A stretch of 64,000 nt of DNA, from contig CM035358.1 in assembly GCA_020137815.1 (NCBI GenBank), forward strand, positions 204,856-268,855, given 5' to 3'. Positions 23,501 to 32,377 of this stretch are shown here, piece by piece. A program made the position numbers and the translations under genes. The DNA comes from Hormiphora californensis (lineage: Eukaryota; Ctenophora; Tentaculata; Cydippida; Pleurobrachiidae). A model generated the notes under the pieces. That model was not told the origin of the DNA and made no database searches. It saw nothing but the letters and a program-made list of their open reading frames with translations. Position 1 is the stretch's first letter. The number at the start of each line of letters is the position of its first letter.

Positions 23501-24572
23501 TTTTCACGTTTTATTTTGTGGGCTATTTTTAGAAATTGGTCAAAAACCCATTTTTTCACTTTAAAAGGCTGTCACCACGGACCTGGTTGGTCTTTTGCCA
23601 AGATTGAAAGCTCAAATTGTAAATTAAGCTTAGCTCTACATGATCCTAAAGTTATTTGGCGGTTTTGGATGTCTTAGAAGGCCTAAAATTGAAGTTCAAA
23701 AATGTTGCCCGAAAACAGGTGATTTGAAATCACATTTTTTGCCACTTTTTGGGCGATTTTTAGCACCCTACTCCAATCCAGCAACTTTTTCGGCTCAAAA
23801 TGGGTTGTTTCCGATGACAACTGATAGAATGGACTACCTTATGTGTGAAAACGGCTAATTCTCAAAAAATTTACTTGCATTTTGACCATATTTTGATACG
23901 GGAGACGGCATAGTGGCCAACCACTAGAAAACGGGCTATAGCCTTTGGAAGAAAAATAGACTGGTCCCTAAAAATGGTGTCGTGAGATCAAAATTTCGTG
24001 CTGAACAAGTTCCTGTAAAAAATTTAGGGCTCGGATGAACGAAACCCCGAAAAAATAGCTAGCGAAAATCATTATGAATCACTCTAGTAATTCCAAATTT
24101 ACAGATTGTAGAACTGAAACTGTTATCTACTCCGCTAGCAAACTTTAAACATCATGGAACGAATTTTGAGCAATTCAGTCTTACTGAACTAGATATCCCC
24201 AGATGGAAAATTAACATATTTATATTGCAGCTGTTATAAATGAGAAAAGTGATCAAACTACGATAATAGTTGTGGTTGTTATTGTCGCGATTGTTTTAAT
24301 ACTCGTCGTTATTGTCCTGCTGGTGCGAAGAAGAAAGGAGCAAGGCTCTTCTGGAGGTAAAGTTGCCCACTATGTTCATTCATTTGATTAATCTGGGCTC
24401 GACCATGTACATGTAACAGTAAAGTTTTTTAAATTTTTCAGATACGTATAGTCCACGGGCAATCGAGAAAGAAATTGAGTTGAGTCCTCCTTCAGCTAAA
24501 ACAGATGACGTCCTTAACATTTATGATGACCCGGAGATAATACGAAATCCCAATGTGGAAAGGTTAATCTAG
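1835..24572 (+). CDS. CCP/EGF/laminin-G type I membrane protein, 3' part (16 exons)
   Basis: This is a cell-surface protein; its ligand is unknown. Exons: 1835-2017, 8265-8495, 11803-11874, 16795-16874, 17165-17307, 17439-17606, 17769-17862, 17950-18370, 20523-20624, 20937-21074, 21231-21314, 22094-22254, 22477-22711, 22907-23173, 24231-24356, 24442-24572. All have GT donors and AG acceptors, and the phases agree across every junction (about 877 residues in the window; the start lies upstream). Domain order: CCP ending GTWHPALPECV; EGF with six Cys; a second CCP split over two exons; EGF modules including CECTDGFTGDRC; a laminin-G-like region (17950-18370 exon); EGF; a second laminin-G-like region ending in HGCLDNFKF; a Cys-rich stretch ending CDCKEGYTGDQC; one membrane helix (IIVVVVIVAIVLILVVIVLL) followed by RRRK; and a roughly 50-residue tail with NIYDDPE. 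The EGF-LamG-EGF-TM stalk recalls neurexins, Crumbs and large cadherins, but I recognise no specific ortholog. Introns up to about 6 kb are full of transposons. Confidence 0.85.
2314..3641. mobile_element. Merlin-type foldback element with minisatellite arms
   Basis: The ends GGTAGTATAGCATACTACC and a near-complement are flanked by the 8-bp duplication GATTTTTT (2306-2313, 3642-3649). The related element at 46564-47432 has this site once, unoccupied, at about 47360-47385. Both arms are built from an 11-12 bp unit reading GAGGACACATT with GAGGACAGGTT variants (2343-2660 and, inverted, about 3447-3612); a further array lies at 2698-2910. The element carries the transposase remnant at 3119-3469. 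The 8-bp duplication and the transposase type agree with the Merlin/IS1016 superfamily. Confidence 0.85.
3119..3469 (-). pseudogene. IS1595/Merlin-type (ISXO2-like) transposase fragment
   Basis: This is the C-terminal part of a DDE-type transposase: an open frame of about 117 codons containing ITDGWAAYQNL (second catalytic Asp), VNHSTNFV and TGAHTNAIEGLW (the HTN..EG..W block with the third catalytic acidic residue), the signature of the ISXO2-like domain seen in bacterial IS1595-family and animal Merlin transposases. The N-terminal part with the first Asp is missing: upstream the frame runs straight into the minisatellite arm. A stretch at its beginning (GCCCATCAATCGTGGACACA) also occurs in the opposite arm (about 2477-2496). 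Probably inactive. Confidence 0.75.
4125..4580 (+). pseudogene. 5'-truncated LINE 3' end (R1/I-type Cys-His tail)
   Basis: An open frame from the insertion boundary to a TAA near 4402 reads LLTGHCHLNYHMKKL then CAACGMEDETIKHVLTECPA, the Cys2-His-Cys knuckle found at the C-terminus of RNase-H-bearing LINEs of the I/R1/Tad group. It ends in a short (GAA)n tail. An exact 11-bp duplication AATCCGCTAAT (4114-4124, 4581-4591) flanks it, and the site lies inside the pogo-like element. It could derive from the same family as the LINE at 60.1-62.3 kb, which lacks this segment. Confidence 0.8.
5293..5885. repeat. 198-bp tandem repeat, three copies
   Basis: Units start at 5293, 5491 and 5689 ('gacattgaggtatccgtaaa') with only a few differences, so the array is recent. 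Each unit contains 'gccacctttctggcg', which also occurs inverted at 5229-5243, upstream of the first unit. Confidence 0.9.
6015..7587. mobile_element. Palindromic element with about 150-bp arms
   Basis: The arms (6015-6200 and 7385-7587) read GATTTTCGGCATAATTG inward, with 'cctattgggtccctagaacc' and 'agcgcagttttggcgttttt' mirrored on the two sides. The interior has a smaller inverted pair around 6216-6330 (gtgttcagcgtcctc) and a 79-bp insertion at 6854. The short open frames over the interior have no recognisable family. Confidence 0.7.
6854..6932. mobile_element. 79-bp mini-transposon with 8-bp target duplication
   Basis: Begins CTGTCAG and ends CTGACAG, flanked by AGTAAGGC at 6846-6853 and 6933-6940. 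The 19-bp word GTCAGAGCATTGGCCTGAC appears at both ends in the same direction and is itself an imperfect palindrome. Related copies: 57579-57674, 57907-58009, and a one-word copy at 14815-14837. The 8-bp duplication suggests hAT or another 8-bp superfamily; no transposase is present. Confidence 0.8.
7901..8179. mobile_element. Near-perfect palindromic MITE
   Basis: A hairpin with about 135-bp arms centred near 8040: 'gggacggtttcgacgtt' and 'gctcaaattaatttgttta' are mirrored. Similarity to the half copy at 46060-46265 continues about 60 bp beyond the right edge, so the element may extend to about 8245. It ends shortly before the acceptor of the receptor exon at 8265. Confidence 0.85.
8508..8600. 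repeat. (ACACAT)n microsatellite
   Basis: About 15 copies of a 6-bp unit begin roughly ten bases after the splice donor of receptor exon 8265-8495. A long reverse-strand open frame over it (alternating Val-Tyr) is an artefact of the repeat. Confidence 0.95.
9008..10122 (-). pseudogene. 5'-truncated CR1-like LINE (reverse transcriptase C-terminal half)
   Basis: The open frame on the reverse strand continues without a stop from about 10120 to 9008. It reads IIRSFLSGRRFSVRVG, then SGVPQGTVLGPILFLLYIND (RT block 4), FADDLK (catalytic Asp pair), KDLGVG, and the typical C-terminal stretch RPHIEYAVQIWNP. Endonuclease, fingers and the first catalytic motif are missing, so it is a dead insertion. Downstream (8849-8876) lies an (ATA)n stretch that may be the 3' tail. 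It sits in a receptor intron, antisense to the gene. Confidence 0.85.
10123..11013. other. Intron DNA without a gene
   Basis: No coding sequence recognised. An inverted pair (about 10245-10262 'aggaagttgggtttgg' against about 10957-10975) marks a decayed palindromic element, and about 10740-10800 shares a 50-bp stretch with the MITE at 691-950. Confidence 0.5.
11016..11748. mobile_element. Mariner-like MITE, CAGGGTGTTCATTTTGG ends
   Basis: The ends CAGGGTGTTCATTTTGGATC and complement are flanked by TA (11014-11015, 11749-11750), a terminal motif common in Tc1/mariner-type elements. Long arms (for example 'cattcaaggttcc' mirrored at about 11633). A second element sits near its centre (11297-11468). 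Confidence 0.85.
11297..11468. mobile_element. 172-bp pogo-like MITE
   Basis: CAGTCGGACCCCGATTTAG at the left and its complement at the right, TA on both sides (11295-11296, 11469-11470). This is a short deletion derivative of the family at 2250-4916 and 46564-47432. Confidence 0.9.
11899..12096. mobile_element. 198-bp palindromic MITE
   Basis: The ends GGGATCCCTAAAAAAGTTCA and complement are flanked by TA at 11897-11898 and 12097-12098. Arms of about 60 bp ('acacagcgtttacaccag') enclose a second inverted pair ('tgattggctgaaat', 'ttaagccaatcaca'). It lies 24 bp after the splice donor of receptor exon 11803-11874. Confidence 0.85.
12117..12440. repeat. Pogo-like end fragment and a small hairpin
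   Basis: 12117-12173 resembles the ACCGGG-type terminal sequence seen at 18395. 12199-12277 is a hairpin with 'aaatggccgtgcaacctt' arms. No coding sequence recognised in the rest. Confidence 0.55.
12441..13547. mobile_element. 1.1-kb MITE with CCGCGCGGCCC ends
   Basis: CCGCGCGGCCCAAAAAAAAC and complement are flanked by TA (12439-12440, 13548-13549). The arms run about 120 bp ('gtacgttggccttcttttct', 'caaatattgtgacaaaatat'). The interior is AT-rich without a recognisable gene. Confidence 0.85.
13560..14700. other. Intron DNA; GACTCTA-rich block
   Basis: 13571-13770 is made of degenerate copies of 'gactctaagtctaa' in both orientations. The remainder shows no gene or clear repeat. Confidence 0.55.
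14712..15387 (-). pseudogene. CR1/jockey-type LINE C-terminal fragment
   Basis: The reverse-strand frame reads SKLEYCCPLWDSPK (a conserved block just C-terminal of the RT domain), VQRKFTKRI, LGILSLQRRRERY and GEWLKRMP. The catalytic region is missing. The frame is broken by the 23-bp insertion plus its 8-bp duplication at 14815-14845. Past the insertion the reading continues in the original phase with DRPPVPGYTRQNNN to a stop near 14712, so the host element was intact here when hit. Confidence 0.8.
14815..14837. mobile_element. 23-bp 'solo' mini-insertion with 8-bp duplication
   Basis: The inserted word is CTGTCAGGCCAATGCTCTGACAG, flanked by GCATCCTC at 14807-14814 and 14838-14845. Removing the 23 bp and one flank restores the LINE reading frame. 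It equals the terminal word of the mini-transposon at 6854-6932 with the outer CT and AG, as expected after recombination between that element's two direct 19-bp words. Confidence 0.8.
15832..16672. mobile_element. MITE with GGGTAAACCGGGGCA ends, copy 2
   Basis: Ends GGGTAAACCGGGGCAGAATG and complement, with TA at 15830-15831 and 16673-16674. The arms extend over 100 bp ('ttaatcggttctcacccc'), with an inner inverted pair around 16180-16440. The flanks are an inverted repeat (15797-15829 against 16685-16719, 'ccgaaccatgtagtcaga'), so it again occupies the centre of an older palindrome. Lies just before receptor exon 16795-16874. Confidence 0.85.
18395..20351. mobile_element. Pogo-like element, ACCGGG subfamily, with nested palindromes
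   Basis: The left end CAGTCGAACCCCAATTTACC follows TA at 18393-18394; the right end near 20351 is degenerate ('cccgatttaccgggc', 'gggctcctaatgta'). Inside lies a second inverted pair (18453-18600 against 20105-20245, 'gggtgggtcgattttgagcg'), a short pair at 18612-18785, and then the TTAA element at 18794-20096. Confidence 0.65.
18794..20096. mobile_element. piggyBac-like (TTAA) 1.3-kb near-perfect palindrome
   Basis: TTAA at 18790-18793 and 20097-20100 flanks ends GGGTACACCTGGCG and complement. Two arms of about 620 bp are almost identical: the same 96-codon open frame appears on both strands (19005-19295 plus, 19595-19885 minus) with one amino-acid difference. The loop is about 85 bp (19400-19490). 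The open frames are products of the palindrome, not genes. TTAA and a G/C-triplet terminus fit piggyBac-type MITEs; this is inference. Confidence 0.85.
21408..21455. repeat. Impure (GA)n microsatellite
   Basis: A GA-rich tract in the receptor intron, followed by a C-run at about 21586-21600. The rest of this intron (21315-22093) has no recognisable gene. Confidence 0.8.
23187..24084. mobile_element. 898-bp MITE with GGGTGATTCATAATGATTTT ends
   Basis: The ends are complementary (right end ...GAATCACTC) and flanked by TA at 23185-23186 and 24085-24086. The interior has no long arms and no transposase. It starts 13 bp after the donor of exon 22907-23173 and fills most of the intron before the membrane-helix exon. 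Confidence 0.8.
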
Positions 24573-25189
24573 CTGGATCTCTATTAGGATGTACAATGCT
24601 CAACTAATCATTGCTGGACAATCAGAAACTAATCTTTACAGGGATCAATTGAGCGATTTTATTTTGATTCGCATGACAGAAGTATATAGTAGCATGATTT
24701 TTAAGTTTGTTTGATTTTTCTAATTTCACCTTTTTTACAACTTATAATATAGATATTGCGCTGGTAAGCGCCTGCATCTAGGTACTTGGCATGGTACCAG
24801 TCTCGCTGCCATTGCCAAAAAAGCAACAAAAAGAATGATATAACATATCACTTATAGGGCTAGGATTTTGGGATTCTTAGTTCGATTTTTTTCCGGCGTG
24901 GTCAGCACTCCAATTTTTCGATTGTTCGAGTTTTCAATAAGTGAAGGATGAGATTAGCAGGAAAATTCATGTGGTAGTTCGGTGTGCATGAAGGGTACCA
25001 CCCAACTAAAAGTTACTATGCACTGACGTGACGTTACGCGATTTATACCACGCTCGAATTACTATTTCAAATCCGAGATTTCTAAACCCTGTATGATCTT
25101 TTTAGCACACGTGTGTGCTCATGACCTGTATGTGCTCATGTATGTGCTCATGAGGCATATTTCATCGAACCTTAGGGTTAAGGGAAACT
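24573..25189. other. Downstream DNA without a recognised gene
   Basis: Possible 3' UTR of the short receptor form followed by low-complexity sequence; 25120-25153 holds short direct repeats of 'tatgtgctcatg'. Confidence 0.5.
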
Positions 25190-25420
25190 CTAACTGAATG
25201 GCATCCCATTAATGGGATCCCATCAACAGTAAAACTATAATGGACCACAGTTATGGTTCTTTCTCTGTATTCTCTCTGTAGGCAGTACATTGGGCATTCC
25301 CGGGCGCGGGCACGAACACAGAAAGAATAGTCTGTACAGAGAAAGAACCATCACTGTGGTCCATTATCAGTTAAAGTTTTACTGTTGATGGGAGTGCCAT
25401 TCAGTTAGAGTTTCCCCTTA
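25190..25420. mobile_element. Palindromic MITE, AAGGGAAACTCTAACTGAAT ends
   Basis: Arms of about 90 bp are mirrored: 'catcaacagtaaaact', 'taatggaccac', 'ggttctttctctgta'. Related to the interrupted outer element at 2083-5043. Confidence 0.75.
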
Positions 25421-25589
25421 GGATTAGGCTTAGGGGTAGATTTAGGGCCGGGTTCCGGTTCCAGTTAGGGTACGAATCCAACCACTAGGCCTAGGGGTTA
25501 ACCTCGACCAATTATAATATGTCTAGGGATTAATCCTTAACCCTCACCCTATAACTTAAGGTTAGTATTGGGATGGGGGTTAGGGTTTG

Positions 25590-26090
25590 GCTCCATTGCA
25601 ACCTATTCTCGCTCCGCGAAGAATAGGCTCCCGCTCTGTCATGGACAGCAAGAACTCACGTGTGCGCGATGTAAAGCACGTTTGTCAGCAAATCATGTGC
25701 GACAGACTGTTTTGGGAGACCTTTTTTAGCTGACCTAGCACTACTCAAACGTCAATTACCGCCTCATTTCGCATCGTGATGAATCGGCGGGTTTTTTCCC
25801 ATGCTCACAAGGCCATGACGATTCACCCAGTACCCGCAGATTGTCCCAGGACCGAGTAAGAGCTTGCAGAATTGCTCATGTTTAGCGTCAATTTTGACCC
25901 ACTATTCCTTTAATGCTGATACTTGCGGGTATTTTCCGTAAAACTAGAGACAATTATCTGTCAGGAGCAACAAACGAGATGCAAATCGGTTCAGTAGTTC
26001 CTTGCAGCCAGGTCTTTGAAAAAGTTTGCTCTAAAATCAATAACAGAGCGGAGGCCTGTATGTGAGATTCGCTGGCACTCCTTCAAATGT
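25590..26090. repeat. Dispersed repeat related to 58258-58990
   Basis: Shares the phrases 'gcaacctattctcgctccgc' (25609) and 'gagatgcaaatcggttcagt' (25977) with the palindromic element near 58.3-59.0 kb. The stretch 26090-26160 ('atatgatcctctctgaaata') is shared with about 54080-54140. Confidence 0.6.
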
Positions 26091-26159
26091 CAGCAATATG
26101 ATCCTCTCTGAAATATAAAATTTGGGATAGAAATTATCCTTGTGTTTTAGGAGATTGTA

Positions 26160-26985
26160 TAATCTTTGTGCGTGATAGCTTAAAAAGTGCTAACAACCCA
26201 ATCAAATTACGTGTGGAGGCGCCGCGTGGGTACATATATATAGGTACCATCGCGGGACAAAAGTACCCGTACTTTTTGTGAGTTGCTCTGTAGTTTCTGT
26301 TTGGCCGATTTTATTTTTCCAAAAATTGCCAGTTATAGTTAGGTTTTTTTCAAGAAATTCATTATCTTATTGATTAAATTGTCAAATTTATCACACTGGG
26401 GCAAATTTTTTTCACCTCTCTGGGGCAAAGTGGGACACCCTGGAGCTTTGGAAGAACTCGACATTATTCTTCTAGCCTCTTTTAGCTCGAAAAAGGATAG
26501 CACATAGTATGAGAGTTCAGGGCGTTTATAAAGTTTATAAAATGTTTTAAAATGTCTGGGTTGTCGTTTGTTTTCGGTGTATCTGCTATACAATTAACAT
26601 TTACCAAAGTTTCTTTGATAATGAAATTTTACATTTTAGAAAGTTTATATCTTCCATGAAGAATAATGTGCTGATTTTTACCATTTTTTTACAAGTTGAG
26701 CTATGTATGATAATATTATTGATTCATCTATTAATCCTGAAGGCTATGCTGAGTTTATCATTGAAAATAATATATAAATTATACTGTGTGATTTTAAATG
26801 ACTGAGACTGGTGTATCGCAAACTGGGTGAATACTTCGACTTCAAATTTTGGGACACGATGTAGCAATTTTCTCCTAGTGTTACTTACTCAACAAAGTTT
26901 TACAGCAAATTTCAATGTTCCAGAATGAATCTATTGCCACAAATCCTTCTCCAACTTTACACGGTCATATCTCTGGAGTCTAAAT
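26160..26985. other. No gene recognised
   Basis: AT-rich. The segment about 26789-26825 ('gactgagactggtgtatcgc') is complemented at about 29120-29150, so 26.8-29.2 kb may be one old element with inverted ends containing the palindrome at 26994-27640 and the CT tract. Confidence 0.45.
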
Positions 26986-26993
26986 TAGACTCT

Positions 26994-27640
26994 ACACGGT
27001 GTCCCTTAAGGACGTTCAACCTCGACCGAGCTCCCGAGCAAAACGAACGGTTGTGTGACCTAAAGGGGACCTCTGGGAACTACGCAGGGCCGTGGGGGAA
27101 AGATATAAAGGTATCTAAAGGAGAAAATCGCATTTAGGGCAAAAAAGCGCAAATAAAACCCAAAAACGCCATTTTAACAATGTTGCCGTGGATTTAGAGT
27201 TCCAATTCCAGCGGCAATCGATTCGGCGTTTTAAAAAAAACCCTGGGCCGGGGTGACTTGATTTTGGTCGAAAAAAGTAGATTGGAAAATTTGGAATATA
27301 GAATTTGGTCATTTTTCTCACACTACATTCCAAATTTTCCAATCCATTTTTTCGACCAAAATCAAGTCACCCTAGGGTTTTTTGACACGCCGAATCGATT
27401 GCCGCTGGAATTGGAACTCTAAATCCACGGCAACATAGTTAAAATTTGTATTTTTCAGCAGCACAAGTTAAAATGGCGTTTTTTGGGTTTATTTGCGTTT
27501 TTTTGCCCTAATGCAATTTTCTCCTTTGGATACCTTTATATCTTTTCCCCCACGGTCCTGCGTAGTTCCCAGAGGTCCCCTTTAGGTCACACAACCGTTC
27601 GTTTTGCTCGGGAGCTCGGTCGAGGTAGAACGTCCGTGTC
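26994..27640. mobile_element. About 650-bp palindrome with roughly 300-bp arms
   Basis: The two arms match almost base for base from 'acacggtgtccc'/'gacacggacgtt' inward through 'cgaccgagctcccgagca', 'ggatttagagttccaattcc' and 'ttttggtcgaaaaaa'; loop about 27300-27325. The right arm carries a small extra insertion near 27438-27465. Confidence 0.8.
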
Positions 27641-27793
27641 TAATGAGATAGATACATAGTTCAGATTTTTAGGAGAGACAGATAAGACGATTTTGAATGT
27701 TTTGTCTGCTTTACGAGTTGCTATCTTTTACCGTTTGTCCACAGGAAATGTTTAAAGTGATGTAACACGCCCCAATTAGGCTATACAAGTTAG

Positions 27794-28032
<239 letters not shown>

Positions 28033-28399
28033 CCTGATAAGGTCATTACATGTGAATATCATGGAATTGGGATCTCGACATGATCAAAATGTCTACAAAG
28101 CTCTCTCTTAGGCTGTCTGGTTTTCTACAGCTTGTTACCACTTCCAGACACCATGATCACGTCTGCTGACTCAAGATGGAAAAGGATAGCTGTAGCCCTG
28201 CAGTAACACGTGACGTGTGCGTGTTCAAGGCCTCATTAGCCCACTAGAAGCAGCTGTATATGTAATCTTTGAGGGGTAAAATGACCTAAATTTGGCCTAA
28301 TTAGGGCGTGGTACATCACTTTAAACAGTTCCTGTGAACAAACAGTAAAAGATAGCATACATTTAAAATCGTCTTATAGTTATCTGTCTCCCCTAACAA

Positions 28400-29400
28400 G
28401 AATTATTGCATTATGTATTCATAATGCGGTGTTTCCCTGCCAAATGGATTTAAAATTGATGACTAAGCTTCAAAACTGGATTTCCTGATGAATTTTGTGC
28501 TCAGAGAGCATTTTTTGGCTGATGCGATGTTAGTTACTAAGGTAGCTAGGTAAGTTGCTATGGTAACCAAAGGCAGTTGCTATGGTAACCAAGTCTGTTG
28601 CTTAGGAGACCCCAGTTGGTTACCAAGTGCTTCAACTTTAATCGCATCTTAACTCGAGTCACTAGTGTGAAAGTAGTTTCATGCTTGAAAGACGTTCTAT
28701 CACTTCATAGCATGGCTGTAGGGCGAACAAAGTGATTTCAGGTGATAGTGGGAAGTGCTATCAGCGAGTAATTGTGCGCCACAATGTGTGTTAATCATTT
28801 CCTTTGTTGAATCAACGAAGCGTGAGATGAAATTTTTATGAAGGAGCAGCCTTGTTGTTAGGCGTTGTCCGTGACGGACGGACACTTTTAGTTAACTACA
28901 CAATCTGCTGATTTCTAAACCCCGAATGATCTTTTTAGCACGTGCGTGCTAAAAAGATCATCCAGGGTGATTGCCTTCGGCAATCACCCGGGCAGGGAAA
29001 AAATCTGAATTCTTTTTCTCATTATACACTAGAGATATAGCCTTGTAAAGTTGGTAAGCGGTAAAGGTTGACCCGTTTCCTGAGAATTTTAAACGGTTTT
29101 GGCCATAGTATTCACACAATTTGCGATATACCAGTCTCAGTCATGTAAAATCACATAGCAATACAAAAATATAATTCATTTTCAATTCATTTTGCTGTTG
29201 CTAATCCAACCAATTGTTTGTTTTGATTGTATATTCTTCTGTTACCATGTAGTAGCAGCAGAAGTTGATATGAAGTTGATCGTTGGATCCACATTATATA
29301 AACCCTAAATCTGAGTCTAGGCAATATGTAATGTGAGGTGGAACGTGTCAGTGACAATGTTACACTAAAGTTATAATTTGTTTTAATCAATATCGTTTCC
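28400..29400. other. Non-coding; small hairpin at 28925-28965
   Basis: The hairpin reads GATCTTTTTAGCACGTGCG and complement. 28545-28610 has repeated 'agttgctatggtaacc'. No gene recognised upstream of the exon at 29409. Confidence 0.5.
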
Positions 29401-29408
29401 AACAACAG

Positions 29409-29589
29409 CATTTCGATGAACGATCGTGAAGTAAGAAATTCACCATCTCCTTCTCCACCTCCTTTTCCTGAAAGTGATGCCGGCGTTGCAGTAGATTCAT
29501 CTATTGCTTTAGATATAATGGATGCCCCGACCAAAGATGGAGGCTCTGTCTACTGTGAAAACCACCCTGAAGATGACACGGACATTTAA
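29409..29589 (+). CDS. Probable alternative last exon of the receptor
   Basis: After an AG acceptor at 29407-29408 there is an open frame of 181 nt to a TAA: acidic, rich in Ser and Pro (SPSPSPPPFPES), ending PEDDTDI. It starts in phase 2. The last receptor exon has a possible weak donor (AAAG|GTTAAT) at 24562/24563 that ends in exactly that phase, eight bases before its stop. Joined, the product would be about 934 residues in the window and would end in TDI, which fits the class I PDZ-ligand pattern (S/T-x-hydrophobic). Alternatively the exon belongs to another gene whose other exons I cannot find. The splice is inference; the open frame and phase match are seen. Confidence 0.45.
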
Positions 29590-29593
29590 TTGA

Positions 29594-29596
29594 GAG

Positions 29597-29652
<56 letters not shown>

Positions 29653-29851
29653 ATAGCTATGATGAGATATAAAAAGAGATACAAAAAAAGCACACCCCAC
29701 AAAACACAAAACACGGGACAGAAGTGGATGAACAAACAATACGAAACGCACGGATAAGTGGATTCGAGAGGGAGTGCAGATAGTGGGAAAACAGGGAGAG
29801 TACATGCATTATGAAAGGTCGCCGAGGAATGAATAGTCAGCGTCATAAAGA

Positions 29852-29898
<47 letters not shown>

Positions 29899-29950
29899 GC
29901 GCTCTCGTCTCTCTTCTTACTCTCCTTCTCTCTCGCTCTCTCCTCTCTCT

Positions 29951-29981
<31 letters not shown>

Positions 29982-30060
29982 GCTATCTCGCTCTGCCCTC
30001 TCTCTCTCTTCTCGCCTCTTTTCTCTTTCCCTCCTCCCTCTTTTCCTTTTCCCCTTTCAT
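29594..30060. repeat. (GA)n then (CT)n tracts
   Basis: 29594-29650 is GA-rich and 29853-30060 is CT-rich, so together they can pair. Long open frames across them on both strands are repeat artefacts. Confidence 0.85.
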
Positions 30061-30735
30061 TTTACCTTCTTTTTTCCCCCTCACTTCCTCCATCTTCTTA
30101 TCCCCCGGGTATTTTTCCCCCCCTCGTCTTTTTGTCATCTCGCTGGAGCCTTCTCTCTCTCGGCTCGCCTCTGAGCGCTACGAATCCCAAATCTACTGAT
30201 GCGGGTTCTCTGTCGCTCTTGGCCCTCCGGAAATATCTAAGGCGTGGGCGAATGGTCATGCTGCGGTATCGTACTCTCAACTGCAATGACCAACGGAAGC
30301 GCGGTGACGGTGGAGGAAACACAACAAACAAAGAGTCAGGCGGCTAAGAAGTTATGTCTAGAGGTCGTCTTTTGGTAAATCACCACGGAACGCCGACTTG
30401 CTATGTTCCCTGCGACTCAGCTTGCTCTTCTCTGGCTCTATTCAGGCTTGAGGAAGACTTTTGTAATCGGATAGTAGTACATATATATTTAGTCATTACA
30501 TGCGTGGCCAGGTCATCATGTATTTCCGTGTGAGCGATCGGGTCCTACACGCACCCATCACCCGCCCTCCTTTCCGTTGAACTATCCTCTCTTCCATGCA
30601 TGTTCTCTGTCGCCTCTGACTCCCCTAGCTCCTCCTTGTTACCGCCACTTTGTTTACTTTGGCCGTTACTGTTCTACTTCTAACGCTATAAATATAGATT
30701 TTCTTTTGGGGGGAAGCGAGGAAACACACTCAGCA
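30061..30735. other. No gene recognised
   Basis: Pyrimidine-rich at first, then mixed composition. Open frames are short and without family features. Confidence 0.5.
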
Positions 30736-31026
30736 CCTTCCCACACACGATGGAAATAGTAGGAACATTGAGTGCGAGAAATATAGAATGATGGGGAGCT
30801 CAATTTCATAAAAATAAAATCAACGCATTTTGGCCTTGGGCAGTGCAGCAGTCCACTCTGTAATTTGTTAAAGTCCTAAGATACTAGGCCATTCTATTAT
30901 TCTAAAATCTAACAGCCGATGCTATATGGGCCCCCATACTCATAGCATGTAGGATTTTATTATGCCTATAAGTTGTACCTGAAAACTTATAACACGAGAC
31001 CGAAGGTCGAGTGTTATAAGTGCAAG

Positions 31027-31418
31027 GGTCACCACACACCAAAGTTAAAATTAAAATTAAAATTTGACGTTTTTGGTCATAACTCTGCCATTTCTTGGCA
31101 AAATTGCTTCATTTTGGGCTTGTTGGAAAGAGGGCATCGAGCCCGTTCTGAACATCTCAAGAAACTTGAAATCCGCGCAAAGTGCGCGGCATTAAGGCGC
31201 ATAATGCGCGTGTTAAAATTTTAAAATTTTAACGCGCACATTTTGCTCTGTAACGCCGCACACTTTGCGCGGATTTCAAGTTTCTTGAGATGTTCAGAAC
31301 GGGCTCGATGCCCTCTTTCCAACAAGCCCAAAATGAAGCAATTTTGCCAAGAAATGGCAGAGTTATGACCAAAAACGTCAAATTTTAATTTTAATTTTAA
31401 CTTTGGTGTGTGGTGACC
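31027..31418. repeat. Palindrome with about 190-bp arms
   Basis: 'ggtcaccacacaccaaag' and the complement bound near-identical arms containing 'gggcatcgagcccgttctga'; loop near 31205-31230. The same peptide is encoded on both strands, hence no gene is called. Confidence 0.85.
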
Positions 31419-32377
31419 CCAACAATAATGATCCGAGACCACAGGTCGAGGCAGATTCTTGTACTTTAGTGCACGAGCCTGCGAGTGCCACTAAGTTTGA
31501 CTACCTCACGAGCCTGCGAGTGATGTAGTTTTACTTTTTGACCGAGCCTGCGAGGTCTAAAAGTGTACGAATCTGGGACATTATTGTTGACGTCAGGTAC
31601 AACGAAAACAGGCATAATAAAATTGCATTGTAAAATTTTTTAAACAAGAGTGAGAGACACTTTAGCATAGGGCGTAACAATAGAACAAATTCATGATAAG
31701 GTAGCAGGCAGAGAAATCAGTACAAGATAAGATAACGCCTGAGATAGGTAAAGAGAGTGAGAGATTAGTGAGAGTGAGAGATAAAGAATGTGTGGGTCCG
31801 GGAGTTCGTAACTGTTATCTTGATTTCGATGCTGCAACGGGCGTGAGAGTGTGACATAAAGAAAGAGAGAGAGGGAGTTCGTACACGTTTATCTTTCTAA
31901 CGGTTTTTAAAACGTGACAGAAACAGTGGAGTTCGAAGTGCAGCAGTGTTATAAGTTTTCATGTATAACTGGGCAGTGTTATAAGTTTTCACTTATAACA
32001 CTGGGCAGTGTTATAAGTTTTCACTTATAACACTGCCCAGTGTTATAAGTTGTACAAGCAGTGCTACCTAAAGAATTATATTATATCTCAAAATTTTACA
32101 ATGCTATGAGTATGGCCATGGGGGCCCAGGCCAGTTTGGATTGGGCTACAAAGAGAAATCTGAAATATTGATTTGTAGTTTAATTTAGGTAAACTTACTC
32201 TCGAAATGTATCCTAGACCCCCTCATTTTTGGCAGTTAGGTCACTTTACCCAACTGTCTGACCCCCTCAGACACCCACCACCCTAACTGTCATGGGTATG
32301 GCACAGCTAAATATAGATATAGAATCCGCCTAGATATGAGTTTTCTGTTTAGATAGGCGACTCATGGAACATTCATA

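Noticed and set aside
29811-30347. 178-codon Ser-Leu-rich frame
   Set aside because: Mostly a CT tract; the remaining part has no family features or splice context.
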